A stretch of DNA of 64,000 nucleotides from JBOGUF01 sp050696075 (GTDB lineage: Bacteria > Chloroflexota > Chloroflexia > Thermomicrobiales > UBA6265): positions 1 to 64,000 of the forward strand of contig JBOGUF010000055.1 of NCBI GenBank assembly GCA_050696075.1, given 5' to 3'. The notes below the pieces were generated by a model that saw only the letters and a list, made by a program, of their open reading frames with translations, searched no databases and was not told the DNA's origin. Position numbers and translations under genes: made by a program. Positions 48,699-58,252 of this stretch are shown piece after piece. Each line of letters opens with the position of its first letter. Position 1 is the stretch's first letter.

Positions 48699-51128
48699 TT
48701 GAACCGTATCGCCGCGGTTCGTTCACCGTGGAGTCATCAACACGCGCGTGCGTCGTGGAGGCAGCGCCAGGACCTGATCGCCGTCACCGTCATCGTCGCC
48801 TTCACGATCGTCGGCGTCTGGCCGCTCGTCGCCGGCCACACCCTTCTCGGGCAGGACAGCCTCACCTTTCACTTCACGGCCTACGCCTACCTGGGCGAGC
48901 GCCTCGCTGACTTCTCGATCCCAATCTGGAATCCGTACTGGTTCGGCGGCGCCCCCTTCGCGGCCGACCCCGAATCGGGCTGGATGTACCTGCCGGCGAT
49001 GCTCCTCTTCTCGCTTCTGAAACTGCCGCTGGCGATCGACGCCTTCCTCCTGCTCCATCTCTTGATCGCGGGCTGCGGCGCATTTGCACTCGCCCGCATC
49101 CTCGGCATGGGCGCGGGCGCATCGTTGGTCGCCGCGACCGCCTACGAGTTCACGGGCGTCGTCTACAACCGCCTCCCCTGCTGCCCCGCCTACTATCAGG
49201 TCGCGGCCTGGGTGCCGCTCATGCTGATCGGGTCGGAACTCGCGTTGCGGTCCAGCACGTGGCGCCGCCGGCTCGGATGGTGGACGCTGGCCGGGTTCTG
49301 CCTGAGCCAGATCTTTGCCGTCTGGCTCGGACAAGGCGCAATCTACGCCTGTATGCTCCTCGCCGCCTATCTCGGCTATCGCACCTTGCTCGACCCGGCC
49401 GATGCGGCTAGCAGCCTCGCCAAACGCGCGGTCAACCTGCTGCTACACGGCGGCACCACTTTCCTCATCGCGCTCGGACTCGGCGCGGCTGGCCTGCTAC
49501 CCCGGCTCGAATTCCACGCCCGGTCCAACCTGGCCGATGGCTACGTCGGCAATCTGAGTTGGGCCGCCGTGCTCGGCGGCTGGGATCTGGAAACGGCTTC
49601 GACCGCGCTCCTTTCCGGCTCCCTCTACGACATCGGCGGCGTTACCGCCGCCCTAGCGCTCGTCGGACTCATCATTGCCGGCCGCCGCTACAGCGCCCCT
49701 TTGTTCGGCTTCCTCAGCGTGGCGATTCTTGCCTATTCCTCGAACACCGTCGCGCGGTGGAGCGAGGCGCTGCCCATCTTCGGCGATCTCCATCCCCACT
49801 ACCCCGAGCGCATCACGATGGTCGGCGCCATCGGCCCGGCGATGCTCGCCGGCGCGGCGGTCGCCTCCGTTCCCCACCGGCGCCGTCTGGTCGTTTCCGC
49901 CGCGGCTGCCTGTTCGCTCGTCCTGCTCTGGATTCTGATGCGCGAACACCTCGAAATCGACGAGCGAGTCGATCTCCTTCGCATGGGCGCGACGGTCGTC
50001 GCCATCCTCGCCCTGGTCGCGCTGCTACGCGTGTCGCCACTGCGCCCCGCCGCGACCGCGCTCGTCGTGGTTCTGCTCTTTGTCGACCTCTTTTTCGCCG
50101 CGCGGTGGTTTCGGCTCGATGCCCCGTATGGCGGCTACCAGGCAATCGACGTCGAGGAGTACGCGACGGTCGACGGCACGGCCCAGTTTCTCCAATCGCG
50201 CCATGGCGCAGAGAGGGGTCGTTTCTATGGCTACGACCCAAAACTACGCCTCGGCCCAGAGGAGCGACCCCTCTATTATCGCTACCACTGGGGGAAGCCC
50301 GCGGCGCACGCCATCATGGCCAACAACCGGGGCACCCTCCTCGGCGTCGAAGACATCCAAGGCTATAACCCGCTCCAATTGCAGCGATACGTCGAGGTCA
50401 TCGACGCCATCAACGGAGCGCCCCAGGACTATCACGGCGCCAACATCCTCGAATCAGGCATCGACTCGCCGTTGCTCGAACTGCTCGGTGCCCGCTACGT
50501 CGTCATGCCTGCCGAGTCCGACGCGGCACGTGCCGATATCGCCTGGCTGCGCGAACACTTTCCAGAGGTCTACCGCGACGACGATGTCGCCATCCTCGAA
50601 AACCGCGACGCCCTGCCTCGCGCCTGGCTAGTCCACGAGGCCCACGAGGTTGAAGCGGGTCAGGCAATTGTCGCCCTGGAGTCCGGTGCGATCGACGTCC
50701 GCATAACGGCGGTGATCGAGCAACCGTCGCCACCCCTCGCACCCGCACCGGCTGCCGGTTCCGAGGAGGTGATGGTTCTGGACGAATCGCCCGACGGTCT
50801 GCGTTTCCGCGTCCTCGCCGACGCGCCGGCCCTGCTCGTCGTCGGCGTCAACACCTATCCATCCTGGCACGCGACCATCGACGGCCAATCGACAAGGATC
50901 TACACGGCTAATCATATTCAGGCGGCGATCGCGATCCCGCCCGGTGAGCGCGTCGTCGAACTGGGGCACCGTTCGCGCTCACTCCAAGTCGGCGTTGTGA
51001 TCACCTCATTGACCGCTGGCGGCATCGTCAGCATGCTCTTGATCAGCTCGGTCCTGGTTGCCGTCCGCGGTCGAATGCCGCTCCCGGTCCGACGCCGCCG
51101 TCTCTCCTCGGCGCTTCCGGCCGACTGA
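48699..51128 (+). CDS. YfhO-like multi-pass membrane protein
   Basis: About 809 residues with roughly a dozen membrane helices and a soluble C-terminal half. Features of the YfhO/GT-C-like family are visible: HTLLGQDSLTFHF early on, IPIWNPYWFGGAPFAADPES, and later RYVVMPAES, PRAWLVHEA and NTYPSWHATIDGQ. Members are thought to be membrane glycosyltransferases acting on polyprenol-linked sugars at the cell surface. The start is uncertain: the TTG at 48699 has GGGGA upstream, while other in-frame codons upstream (CTG or ATT near 48681-48684 with GGAGGGG) are unusual. Confidence 0.82.
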   Translation: MNRIAAVRSPWSHQHARASWRQRQDLIAVTVIVAFTIVGVWPLVAGHTLLGQDSLTFHFTAYAYLGERLADFSIPIWNPYWFGGAPFAADPESGWMYLPAMLLFSLLKLPLAIDAFLLLHLLIAGCGAFALARILGMGAGASLVAATAYEFTGVVYNRLPCCPAYYQVAAWVPLMLIGSELALRSSTWRRRLGWWTLAGFCLSQIFAVWLGQGAIYACMLLAAYLGYRTLLDPADAASSLAKRAVNLLLHGGTTFLIALGLGAAGLLPRLEFHARSNLADGYVGNLSWAAVLGGWDLETASTALLSGSLYDIGGVTAALALVGLIIAGRRYSAPLFGFLSVAILAYSSNTVARWSEALPIFGDLHPHYPERITMVGAIGPAMLAGAAVASVPHRRRLVVSAAAACSLVLLWILMREHLEIDERVDLLRMGATVVAILALVALLRVSPLRPAATALVVVLLFVDLFFAARWFRLDAPYGGYQAIDVEEYATVDGTAQFLQSRHGAERGRFYGYDPKLRLGPEERPLYYRYHWGKPAAHAIMANNRGTLLGVEDIQGYNPLQLQRYVEVIDAINGAPQDYHGANILESGIDSPLLELLGARYVVMPAESDAARADIAWLREHFPEVYRDDDVAILENRDALPRAWLVHEAHEVEAGQAIVALESGAIDVRITAVIEQPSPPLAPAPAAGSEEVMVLDESPDGLRFRVLADAPALLVVGVNTYPSWHATIDGQSTRIYTANHIQAAIAIPPGERVVELGHRSRSLQVGVVITSLTAGGIVSMLLISSVLVAVRGRMPLPVRRRRLSSALPAD

Positions 51129-51169
51129 CGCCGGCACACTACCGTCGTTGAACGTCGAAGGGAGCGTCG

Positions 51170-52114
51170 GTGCGCGCTCGTTCACTCATGCTTGAATCGC
51201 CCGGTGTCCTGCGTTGGGTGGAGTCCGCTCTGTCGCCGCCAGGCCCCACGGAGATCATCGTTCGCACCGAAGCCGGCGCGATCAGCATTGGCAGCGAGCT
51301 GCCCATTTACACGGGAGAAGCTCGCACCTTCCTGCCGGCAACCTATCCGAAGATGACCGGCTACGAGAATGTCGCCCGGGTCGTCACGGTCGGCAACGAC
51401 GTCGCCGGGTTCACTGCCGGCGACCGTGTCGTCGCCACCTCCGGCCACCGCACCGCCGCGCTGATCCCAGCCTCCTCCGCTATCAAGTTCCCGGACGAGA
51501 TTGACGATGCCGTCGCGATCCTCCTCATCCTCACCCGCGACGTGGCCAAGGGCATCGCCAAGCTCCAACTCAGCCCGGGGGAACCGATCCTCGTCACCGG
51601 CGGCGGCGCGATCGGTCAACTGACCGTCTGGAGCCTCGCCCAGCGCGGACTCGGTCCAGTCGATCTGGCTGAACCCATCGAGTTCAGGCGCAACCTGGCG
51701 CTCGCCCTCGGCGCCCGCGGCGCGTGCCACCCCGACGACTTGCCGTCATCACCCACTTACGACGCCAGCTTCGAGTGTTCAAGCGCCAACGCCGGTTTCG
51801 GCGCGCTGCAACGCGCCATGCGCCCCGGTGGTCGCATCTGCGTCTTGGCCGACGGACTCCGGGAACCACTTACCCTCGCCACCGAGTTCCACGAACGCGA
51901 ATTGACCGTCGCCGGCTCCAGCGACGGCCTCGACTACCACCAACACGCCCGCTGGTACTTTCCCGCCGCGCTGCGCCACGGCGAGAACGTCCGCCGCCTC
52001 TTCGACCTCACCATCACCGCCGACGAGATCTCCACAACCTTCGCCTCACTCGCCGTGAACCGGCACGCGGCGATCAAGGTGCTCGTTCGGTATCAGTCCG
52101 AGCCCGCGGATTGA
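51170..52114 (+). CDS. medium-chain dehydrogenase/reductase, zinc-site poor
   Basis: 314-residue member of the alcohol dehydrogenase (MDR) superfamily. It has the GroES-like N-terminal half and a Rossmann half (ILVTGGGAIGQLTVW). The catalytic zinc positions are not kept: the usual GHE reads GYE, there is no cysteine in the first ligand position, and the four-cysteine structural lobe is missing. It is therefore probably a zinc-free reductase. The GTG start has GAAGGGAG upstream. It starts a rightward run of genes to the second importer. Confidence 0.85.
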   Translation: MRARSLMLESPGVLRWVESALSPPGPTEIIVRTEAGAISIGSELPIYTGEARTFLPATYPKMTGYENVARVVTVGNDVAGFTAGDRVVATSGHRTAALIPASSAIKFPDEIDDAVAILLILTRDVAKGIAKLQLSPGEPILVTGGGAIGQLTVWSLAQRGLGPVDLAEPIEFRRNLALALGARGACHPDDLPSSPTYDASFECSSANAGFGALQRAMRPGGRICVLADGLREPLTLATEFHERELTVAGSSDGLDYHQHARWYFPAALRHGENVRRLFDLTITADEISTTFASLAVNRHAAIKVLVRYQSEPAD

Positions 52115-52232
52115 CACCCTATTCGCCTTCACTGTACGTTAACCGAAGGTTGGCAGAATCATAACCACTCGGTCCCGGTTCGCACCGGATAGTAGATCCG
52201 ATGATCGACGCGCCGGAACTGCGCGGGAATCG

Positions 52233-53096
52233 GTGTGGGATGTGGAACTGACCTTTCTCGGCACTGCCGCCTCCGAAGGCTACCCCGACGCGTTCTGCGG
52301 CTGCCCCAACTGCGAGACGGCACGCGTACTTGGAGGCAAGAGTCTCCGCAAGCGCTCCGCCGCCTTGATCGATCGCGAGGTCTTGCTCGACCTCGGGCCA
52401 GACGTCATGGCCGCCTCCCTCCAGCACGGCGTCCCGCTAACCGACGTTCGCGCGTGCCTGCTGACCCACGAACACGACGACCATCTCGACGCGTCCCATC
52501 TCCATTCCCGCAGCCCGCATTGCGGCGTCATCGACGCGCCCTGCCTTGAGTTCTATGCGACGCAGGGCGCCATCGACCGCGCGGCAGGCCGATTTGGACG
52601 TTGGCTTCCGCCCAACGGTCTCGCCCACTCCGAGACATCCGCACGGTTGAACTTGCGTGTCTGCCCCATTGAGCCCGGCCAGTCTTTCGCCGTCGGCCCC
52701 TACCGCGTGCTGTCCGTGCCCGCGACCCACGGGACGGATCTCTTGCCGCTCCTCTTCGCAATCGAGCGCGATGGCCGCGCCCTCTTCTACGCGACCGACA
52801 CCGGTCCACTCTCCGACATGGCCTGGCGAAGCCTGCGCGGTTGGCACCACCCATTCAACGTCGTTGCCCTCGACCACACCATGGGCATGAGTGAGCGCTC
52901 GACCGGCCACCTCAACGCCGAGCAATTCATCGAACAGCTCGACCGGCTCCGCGCCGAAAACCTCCTCGCTGGCGACTGCCGTGTCTTTGCCCACCACCTC
53001 GGTCATCACAGCAACCCTGACCACGAGACGCTCACCGCATTTGCCGCCGCGCGCGGCTACCGTGTTGCCTTCGACGGACTGACCGTCTCCGTCTGA
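52233..53096 (+). CDS. metallo-beta-lactamase fold hydrolase, PhnP-like
   Basis: 287-residue MBL protein. The metal motif is THEHDDH (His79, His81, Asp83, His84), with further ligands in ATHG, YATDTG and HHLGHHS. An N-terminal cluster FCGCPNC (Cys22, 24, 27) resembles the structural zinc site of PhnP, the cyclic phosphodiesterase of phosphonate breakdown. No other phosphonate genes are present, so the substrate is open. The start is the GTG at 52233 with GCGGGAATCG before it. Confidence 0.86.
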   Translation: MWDVELTFLGTAASEGYPDAFCGCPNCETARVLGGKSLRKRSAALIDREVLLDLGPDVMAASLQHGVPLTDVRACLLTHEHDDHLDASHLHSRSPHCGVIDAPCLEFYATQGAIDRAAGRFGRWLPPNGLAHSETSARLNLRVCPIEPGQSFAVGPYRVLSVPATHGTDLLPLLFAIERDGRALFYATDTGPLSDMAWRSLRGWHHPFNVVALDHTMGMSERSTGHLNAEQFIEQLDRLRAENLLAGDCRVFAHHLGHHSNPDHETLTAFAAARGYRVAFDGLTVSV

Positions 53097-53143
53097 GGGA
53101 GGTTCGGAATGGGCGCCGGCAGCCCAGGGCAGGAGTAGCATCA

Positions 53144-54205
53144 TTGGCGACTGTAGCGCTCGGGCCGCGGATGAAACGATGGCGCCGCGAAGCCCGCCGC
53201 ACGAGCGGCTGGGCCGGCCTTCTCTACGTCCTGCCCGCGCTCGCCATCTTGCTCCTCTTCGAAGTTTGGCCGCTGCTCTTCGGCATCTGGATCAGCTTCT
53301 GGCGCTGGGATATCGAGCCGGTCAACTTCATCGGACTCGACAACTACCGTCAGCTCTTCACGGACGGGTTCGTCACCCGCGACTTTCGGGGCGACCTGAC
53401 GACTGGCGAAGTCGCGCGGAGTCTGATCGTCACCGTTTACTACGTGATCGGGACGGTGCCTGTCACGATCGCCGTCGCCTTCGCCCTGGCCTCGCTCCTC
53501 TTTCAAGGACTCGCCGGGCGCGGCCTGCTCCGCACGATCTACTTCCTCCCCTACGTCACGAGCAGCGTCGCCCTCGCCCTCGTCTTCGCCTGGATCTTTA
53601 ATGCACAGGTCGGCATCGTCAACGCGGTGCTCGATCGCCTCGGGTTGCCCGCCTCGACCTGGTTGCAAGACCCGACGCCGGCCGCCAAACGGCTCCTTTC
53701 TTGGCTCGGCGCCGGCGACTTGGACGCTTGGCCGGACCTCGCGGCCGGACCCAGCGTCGCGCTCGTCGTCGTCATTATCTTCACGATCTGGTCCACCATC
53801 GGCTACAGCATCGTCGTCTACCTCGCCGGCATGACAGCCGTCCCCCACGACCTCGTCGACGCCGCCCGCATCGACGGCGCTTCGCCCTGGCAGGTAACGC
53901 GCGCGGTCACCTGGCCGCTGCTCATGCCCACCACCATCTTCCTCGTCATCTTCAACACGATCGGCGCCTTTCAGGCCTTTACGCCGATCTACACCCTGAC
54001 CCGCAATACCGGGATGGGTCGCGCCGAGGCGGGCGGACCGCTCGACTCGACCCTCACCATCACCGTCTACGTCTTCCGCAACTTCTACGAACGCGCCAAT
54101 AGCGTCGGCTACGCCGCCGCGGTTTCCCTCCTCCTCTTTCTGATCATGCTCTGCCTGACGTTCGCCCAATTTCGCGTCCTCGGTCGCAACATTCACTACC
54201 AATGA
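53144..54205 (+). CDS. sugar ABC transporter permease (MalF/UgpA type), second importer
   Basis: 353-residue permease with six or so helices (first at about 25-50, GLLYVLPALAILLLFEVWP). The EAA loop is VDAARIDGASPWQVTRAVTWPLLMP. It carries a longer insertion around residues 175-200 (TWLQDPTPAAKRLL). TTG start with GGAG eight bases upstream. The stop overlaps the next gene's ATG (ATGA), so both subunits are coupled. Confidence 0.9.
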   Translation: MATVALGPRMKRWRREARRTSGWAGLLYVLPALAILLLFEVWPLLFGIWISFWRWDIEPVNFIGLDNYRQLFTDGFVTRDFRGDLTTGEVARSLIVTVYYVIGTVPVTIAVAFALASLLFQGLAGRGLLRTIYFLPYVTSSVALALVFAWIFNAQVGIVNAVLDRLGLPASTWLQDPTPAAKRLLSWLGAGDLDAWPDLAAGPSVALVVVIIFTIWSTIGYSIVVYLAGMTAVPHDLVDAARIDGASPWQVTRAVTWPLLMPTTIFLVIFNTIGAFQAFTPIYTLTRNTGMGRAEAGGPLDSTLTITVYVFRNFYERANSVGYAAAVSLLLFLIMLCLTFAQFRVLGRNIHYQ

Positions 54206-55176
54206 AGGGGCACGATTTCGACGTGGCCGCGCCAGCATTCGAAACCGACCGCAACCAGGGGATCGCGGCGACCGCTGCCGCGGTTCCCCATCCCGCCCGC
54301 CGCTTCGTCCGGGCGCGATTGGGGTCGACCTTGGCCTACGGCGTCGTCGTCTGCGGGGCGGTCCTGGTCGCCTTTCCCTTCCTCTGGATGCTGCTCACGG
54401 CGTTCAAGAACCTCCAGGAGAGCAACGCCTACCCACCCACGCTCCTGCCGCGGAACTGGCACTGGCAGAACTTCCGCGATGCCTGGACTACTCCGCCAAG
54501 CACGCTCGGGCGCTATCTCTTCAATAGCGCCCTCATCGCCACCGTCGGCACCGGGCTGCAACTGGTCTTTTGTACCCTGAGCGCCTACGCCTTTGCCCGC
54601 CTCCGCTTTCCCGGTCGCAACGCCCTCTTCCTCGTCGTCATGGCCACAACCATGGTCCCCAACGAGGTCACGCTGATCCCGAACTTCGTCACGATCCGTT
54701 CGTTTCCGTTCGCCGGTGGCAACGACCTGACCGGCAACGGCGGCATCGGCCTCTATGACACCTACGCTGGCATCATCCTGCCCGGTCTTGCTGGCGCCTT
54801 CACCATCTTCCTCCTCCGCCAGGCCTTCATGCAGGTGCCGAACGACCTCTGGGAGGCTGCCCAACTCGACGGCGCCGGCAGTGCCCGGTTCTTGGTGGGC
54901 GTGCTGCTCCCGTTGACCCTACCTGCCCTGCTCACGGTCGCCATCTTCGGGTTCGTGGCGCGGTGGAACGCCCTCCTCTGGCCGCTCATCATCACCCGGT
55001 CCGAGCATTTGCGGCCCGTCCAACTCGCCATGACCTACTACCAGAGCGAATTCCTCACCGACCACGGCTTAGTGATGGCCGCTTCGGTCCTCGTCACGCT
55101 GCCGATCATCCTCCTCTACGTCCTTGTCCAACGGCAGTTCATCGAGGGGATCGCCGGCACGGGGTTGAAAGGCTGA
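54202..55176 (+). CDS. sugar ABC transporter permease (MalG/UgpE type), second importer
   Basis: 324-residue permease with a soluble N-terminal tail of about 40 residues, then six helices. The EAA-type loop is LWEAAQLDGAGSARFLVGVLLPLTLP, and the C terminus RQFIEGIAGTGLKG is typical. It overlaps the previous permease by four bases. The binding protein gene follows after 77 bases; no ATPase gene is present. Confidence 0.9.
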   Translation: MKGHDFDVAAPAFETDRNQGIAATAAAVPHPARRFVRARLGSTLAYGVVVCGAVLVAFPFLWMLLTAFKNLQESNAYPPTLLPRNWHWQNFRDAWTTPPSTLGRYLFNSALIATVGTGLQLVFCTLSAYAFARLRFPGRNALFLVVMATTMVPNEVTLIPNFVTIRSFPFAGGNDLTGNGGIGLYDTYAGIILPGLAGAFTIFLLRQAFMQVPNDLWEAAQLDGAGSARFLVGVLLPLTLPALLTVAIFGFVARWNALLWPLIITRSEHLRPVQLAMTYYQSEFLTDHGLVMAASVLVTLPIILLYVLVQRQFIEGIAGTGLKG

Positions 55177-55253
55177 GGCCAGAAGGAGGTGCCTGCACAC
55201 GCGCTCCAATCCGACGCGGGACGACCGAACTATCCACGACAGGAGAAGATCAG

Positions 55254-56588
55254 ATGACACGCACCCTCTCTCGCCGCCACTTCGTCGGCGGTTCCCTTTC
55301 GGCGGCCGGCGCCGCCGCGTTTGCTCTGCCATCCTTGACATCCGCCGCCCTGGCACGCCTCTCTGCCATCCAGAACGGCCCAGTCGCCATCGACTTCTGG
55401 CATCGCAACATCGGTCCGGCCGCCGAGGAATGGGAGCGGCTGGCTCCGACGTTCAACGAGGAATTCGCCGGCCAGGTCGAGGTGACTGTCATCGCCCAGG
55501 GCGACATCCAGGAGCTCAACCAAAAGGTGCGCGCTGCCGCGGCCGGCGGCGGTCTGCCGGGCGCCCTGATGGCCGACGACTACGACGTGACGCAGTACGC
55601 CGCGAACGACCTGCTGGTCCCCTTCGACTCCTACCTGAACGATGCGGAGAACGGTATCCCGCCCGCCGAGCAGGACGACTTCCTCCCCGGTCAGATCCTC
55701 CGCCACAAGCTTCCCATCTACGACGACCAGACCATGGCCTTTCCACAGGGCTTCAGCGCGTTCACTTGCTTCTGGAACGTCGACGCGCTGCAGGCGGCTG
55801 GGTTCGACGGCCCCCCGGCGACGTGGCAAGAGTTCCCGGACCACGTGCGCGCCGTTGTCCAGGCGAACCCGGACATGGTTGGCTGGAACATCTCCGGCGC
55901 CGGCGACCGCTTTATCTCGTGTTTGCTGACCCACGGCGTCCAGTGGCTCTCCGAGGACGGGCAATCGTCCACCTTCGACCGCCCCGAGGCGCTCGAGATC
56001 ATGACCTGGTGGAAGGAGCTTGCCGACGAAGGGCTCCTTGCCGTCCTGCCCGGCGAAGAGGCCGTCAATTCCTTCACTGGCGGCAAGTCGGCCTACTTTA
56101 TGGATAGCTCCGGCAATACCGCGAGCTTCCTGGAGGCGATTACCGGCTTCCAATGGGATTGCGGACTGCCCCCGCAGGGCGCGCAGAATCCCGAGCCGGT
56201 CACCGAAACGTACGGCCCGATCAACACGCTGCCGCGGACCGACGAGGCAAAGCAACTCGCCGGTTGGCTCTGGATCAAGTGGCTGACCACACCCGCCGCG
56301 CTCTCGCGGTGGGTGATGGCCACCAACTACTTTCCGTCTCGCGTCTCCGTCGCGGAAAGCCCGGAACTCGAAGCCTATTACGAGTCGAACCAGTTCGCCG
56401 CGAAGCTGGTCAGGGAGGTCGCCCCGCTCGCGCGCATCCTGAGCCCGAGCCCGGCGCTCACCCAGGTGCGCGGCCAAATCACGGCCGACGTCGTCAACGA
56501 GGTACTCTTGGGCCGGCTCTCGCCCGAGGATGGCGTCCTCAAGCTGAAAGCCGAGGCCGACGAAGCGATCCAACAAGCGCAGAACTAG
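55254..56588 (+). CDS. ABC transporter solute-binding protein, second importer
   Basis: Family 1 extracellular binding protein, 444 residues, with a twin-arginine signal (SRRHFVGG, residues 6-13) and Ala-rich hydrophobic core. Mature domains include IDFWHRNIGPAAEEWERL and the TWQEFPDHVRAV hinge region. The ATG at 55254 has AGGAG upstream. In this operon the order is permease, permease, binding protein, the reverse of the first importer. Substrate unknown; an amidase gene follows. Confidence 0.9.
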   Translation: MTRTLSRRHFVGGSLSAAGAAAFALPSLTSAALARLSAIQNGPVAIDFWHRNIGPAAEEWERLAPTFNEEFAGQVEVTVIAQGDIQELNQKVRAAAAGGGLPGALMADDYDVTQYAANDLLVPFDSYLNDAENGIPPAEQDDFLPGQILRHKLPIYDDQTMAFPQGFSAFTCFWNVDALQAAGFDGPPATWQEFPDHVRAVVQANPDMVGWNISGAGDRFISCLLTHGVQWLSEDGQSSTFDRPEALEIMTWWKELADEGLLAVLPGEEAVNSFTGGKSAYFMDSSGNTASFLEAITGFQWDCGLPPQGAQNPEPVTETYGPINTLPRTDEAKQLAGWLWIKWLTTPAALSRWVMATNYFPSRVSVAESPELEAYYESNQFAAKLVREVAPLARILSPSPALTQVRGQITADVVNEVLLGRLSPEDGVLKLKAEADEAIQQAQN

Positions 56589-56688
56589 GACGTCGCGCTC
56601 CCGCGCGGGGCCTCGCACCCTGACGGGGCGCCGCGCGGTCTGATACCCTCCCAGCCGCGGTACGTTTTCCGCGGACGGAGGGAAAGGA

Positions 56689-58128
56689 ATGAGCGAAGAA
56701 GAGATCTGTTGGCTCTCCGCAACCGATCTCCTCATCCATTACCGCGAGCGATCACTCTCGCCGGTCGAGGTGACTGAGGCGATCTTGCATCGCATCGACC
56801 GGGTCAACCTGCTCCTCACCGCCTTCATCACTGTCACGCCGGAGCTTGCTCTCGATCAGGCGCGGGCGGCCGAGGCCGCCTACCAACCAGGCGGCTCACC
56901 CGGCCCACTCGCCGGAATCCCGATCTCGATCAAAGACCTCACACCCACCAAAGGCGTCCGCACCACGCGCGGTTCCCTCGTCGATCCCGATTGGGTGCCC
57001 GACTACGATCCGCCTTATGTCGAGCGCGTGTTAGCCGCCGGCGCCGTCATGCTCGGCAAGACGAACACCCCGGAATACGGCTGGAAAGGCGACTCCGGCA
57101 ACCGGATCGTCGGCCCGACCCACAATCCGTGGCGCCAAGGGCGCACTGCCGGTGGGTCGAGTGGCGGCGGCGCCGCTGCCGTCGCCACCGGCCTCGGCCC
57201 GCTAGCACAGGGTAGCGACGGAGCCGGCTCGATTCGCATCCCCTGCGGCTTTTGCGGCATCTTCGGCATCAAGCCCTCCTTCGGTCTGGTGCCGCAGTAT
57301 CCGCCCAGCGCCGTCGGCGACCTCTCCCACCTCGGACCGATGACCCGCACCGTCCGCGACGCTGCCCTCTTGCTCTCCGTCACCGCCGGCGCCGACGCCC
57401 GCGACCGCCTCTCCTGGTCCAGCGGCATCGACTACCTCGCCTCCCTCGACGGCGGATCGATCGCCGGCCCGCGTGTCGCCTGGTCTCCGGACCTCGGCTA
57501 CGCGCCGGTCGAACCCGCCGTTCGCCAAGCGGCCGAAGCTGCCGCCCTGCGATTCGCGGAATTCGGTTGCACCGTCGAAGAAGCGACCCCCGCTCTCCCT
57601 GACCCTTGGGACATCGTCCACCCGATTTGGTCCGCCGGCATGGCTGGGCTACACACCACGAATCTCGACGACGTGCGCGACAAACTCGATCCCGGCCGCC
57701 TCGCCGTCATCGAGCAAGCTCAGACCTACACCGCGGTCGACCTGGCCAATGCCCACCAGCGCCGCAACGCCTACGCCGAGGGCATGCGCCGCTTCATGGA
57801 GTCGTACGACCTGCTCCTCACCCCGACGCTCCCATGCACGGCCTTCCGCGCCGGCGACGACCATCCCGGACAGATCGCCGGTCAGCCGACCACCTATCTG
57901 AACTGGACCCCCTTCACCTATCCGTTCAATCTTACCGGCCAGCCCGCCGCCACCGTCCCGTGCGGCGTCGACGGCGACGGCTTGCCGATCGGGCTGCACA
58001 TCGTCGGTCGCTGGCACGACGACGTCACCGTCCTCCGCGCCGCCGCCGCGTTCGAGAAAATCGCCCCCTGGTCCCACCACCGACCGGACTTCGCGGGATG
58101 GGAAACGGCAGCCGACACGCGCCGATAA
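56689..58128 (+). CDS. amidase (amidase-signature family)
   Basis: 479-residue AS-family hydrolase. The catalytic Ser-cisSer-Lys triad is Lys82 (ISIKD), Ser157 (GGSSGG) and Ser181 (GSIRIP), spaced as in known members. It hydrolyses an amide to a carboxylate and ammonia; the substrate is unknown and GatA is less likely because the C-terminal and tRNA-related neighbours are absent. A GGAGGGAAAGGA site precedes the ATG. It follows the second importer and may act on its cargo. Confidence 0.9.
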   Translation: MSEEEICWLSATDLLIHYRERSLSPVEVTEAILHRIDRVNLLLTAFITVTPELALDQARAAEAAYQPGGSPGPLAGIPISIKDLTPTKGVRTTRGSLVDPDWVPDYDPPYVERVLAAGAVMLGKTNTPEYGWKGDSGNRIVGPTHNPWRQGRTAGGSSGGGAAAVATGLGPLAQGSDGAGSIRIPCGFCGIFGIKPSFGLVPQYPPSAVGDLSHLGPMTRTVRDAALLLSVTAGADARDRLSWSSGIDYLASLDGGSIAGPRVAWSPDLGYAPVEPAVRQAAEAAALRFAEFGCTVEEATPALPDPWDIVHPIWSAGMAGLHTTNLDDVRDKLDPGRLAVIEQAQTYTAVDLANAHQRRNAYAEGMRRFMESYDLLLTPTLPCTAFRAGDDHPGQIAGQPTTYLNWTPFTYPFNLTGQPAATVPCGVDGDGLPIGLHIVGRWHDDVTVLRAAAAFEKIAPWSHHRPDFAGWETAADTRR

Positions 58129-58252
58129 CGTAAGAGATGCGTCATATTCGTTCCGGTAACAGTCATCGCCCTGGTCGACACTGTTCGTATTGACGACGAC
58201 GGCGCGCAACCGTGCGCCCGGTTCGATCACGATTGACGGAGGGAAGACCACC

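Noticed and set aside
48605..48910. Plus-strand frame of 101 codons at the start of the YfhO-like gene.
   Set aside because: It is out of frame with the conserved membrane domain and shows no features; it only complicates the choice of start.
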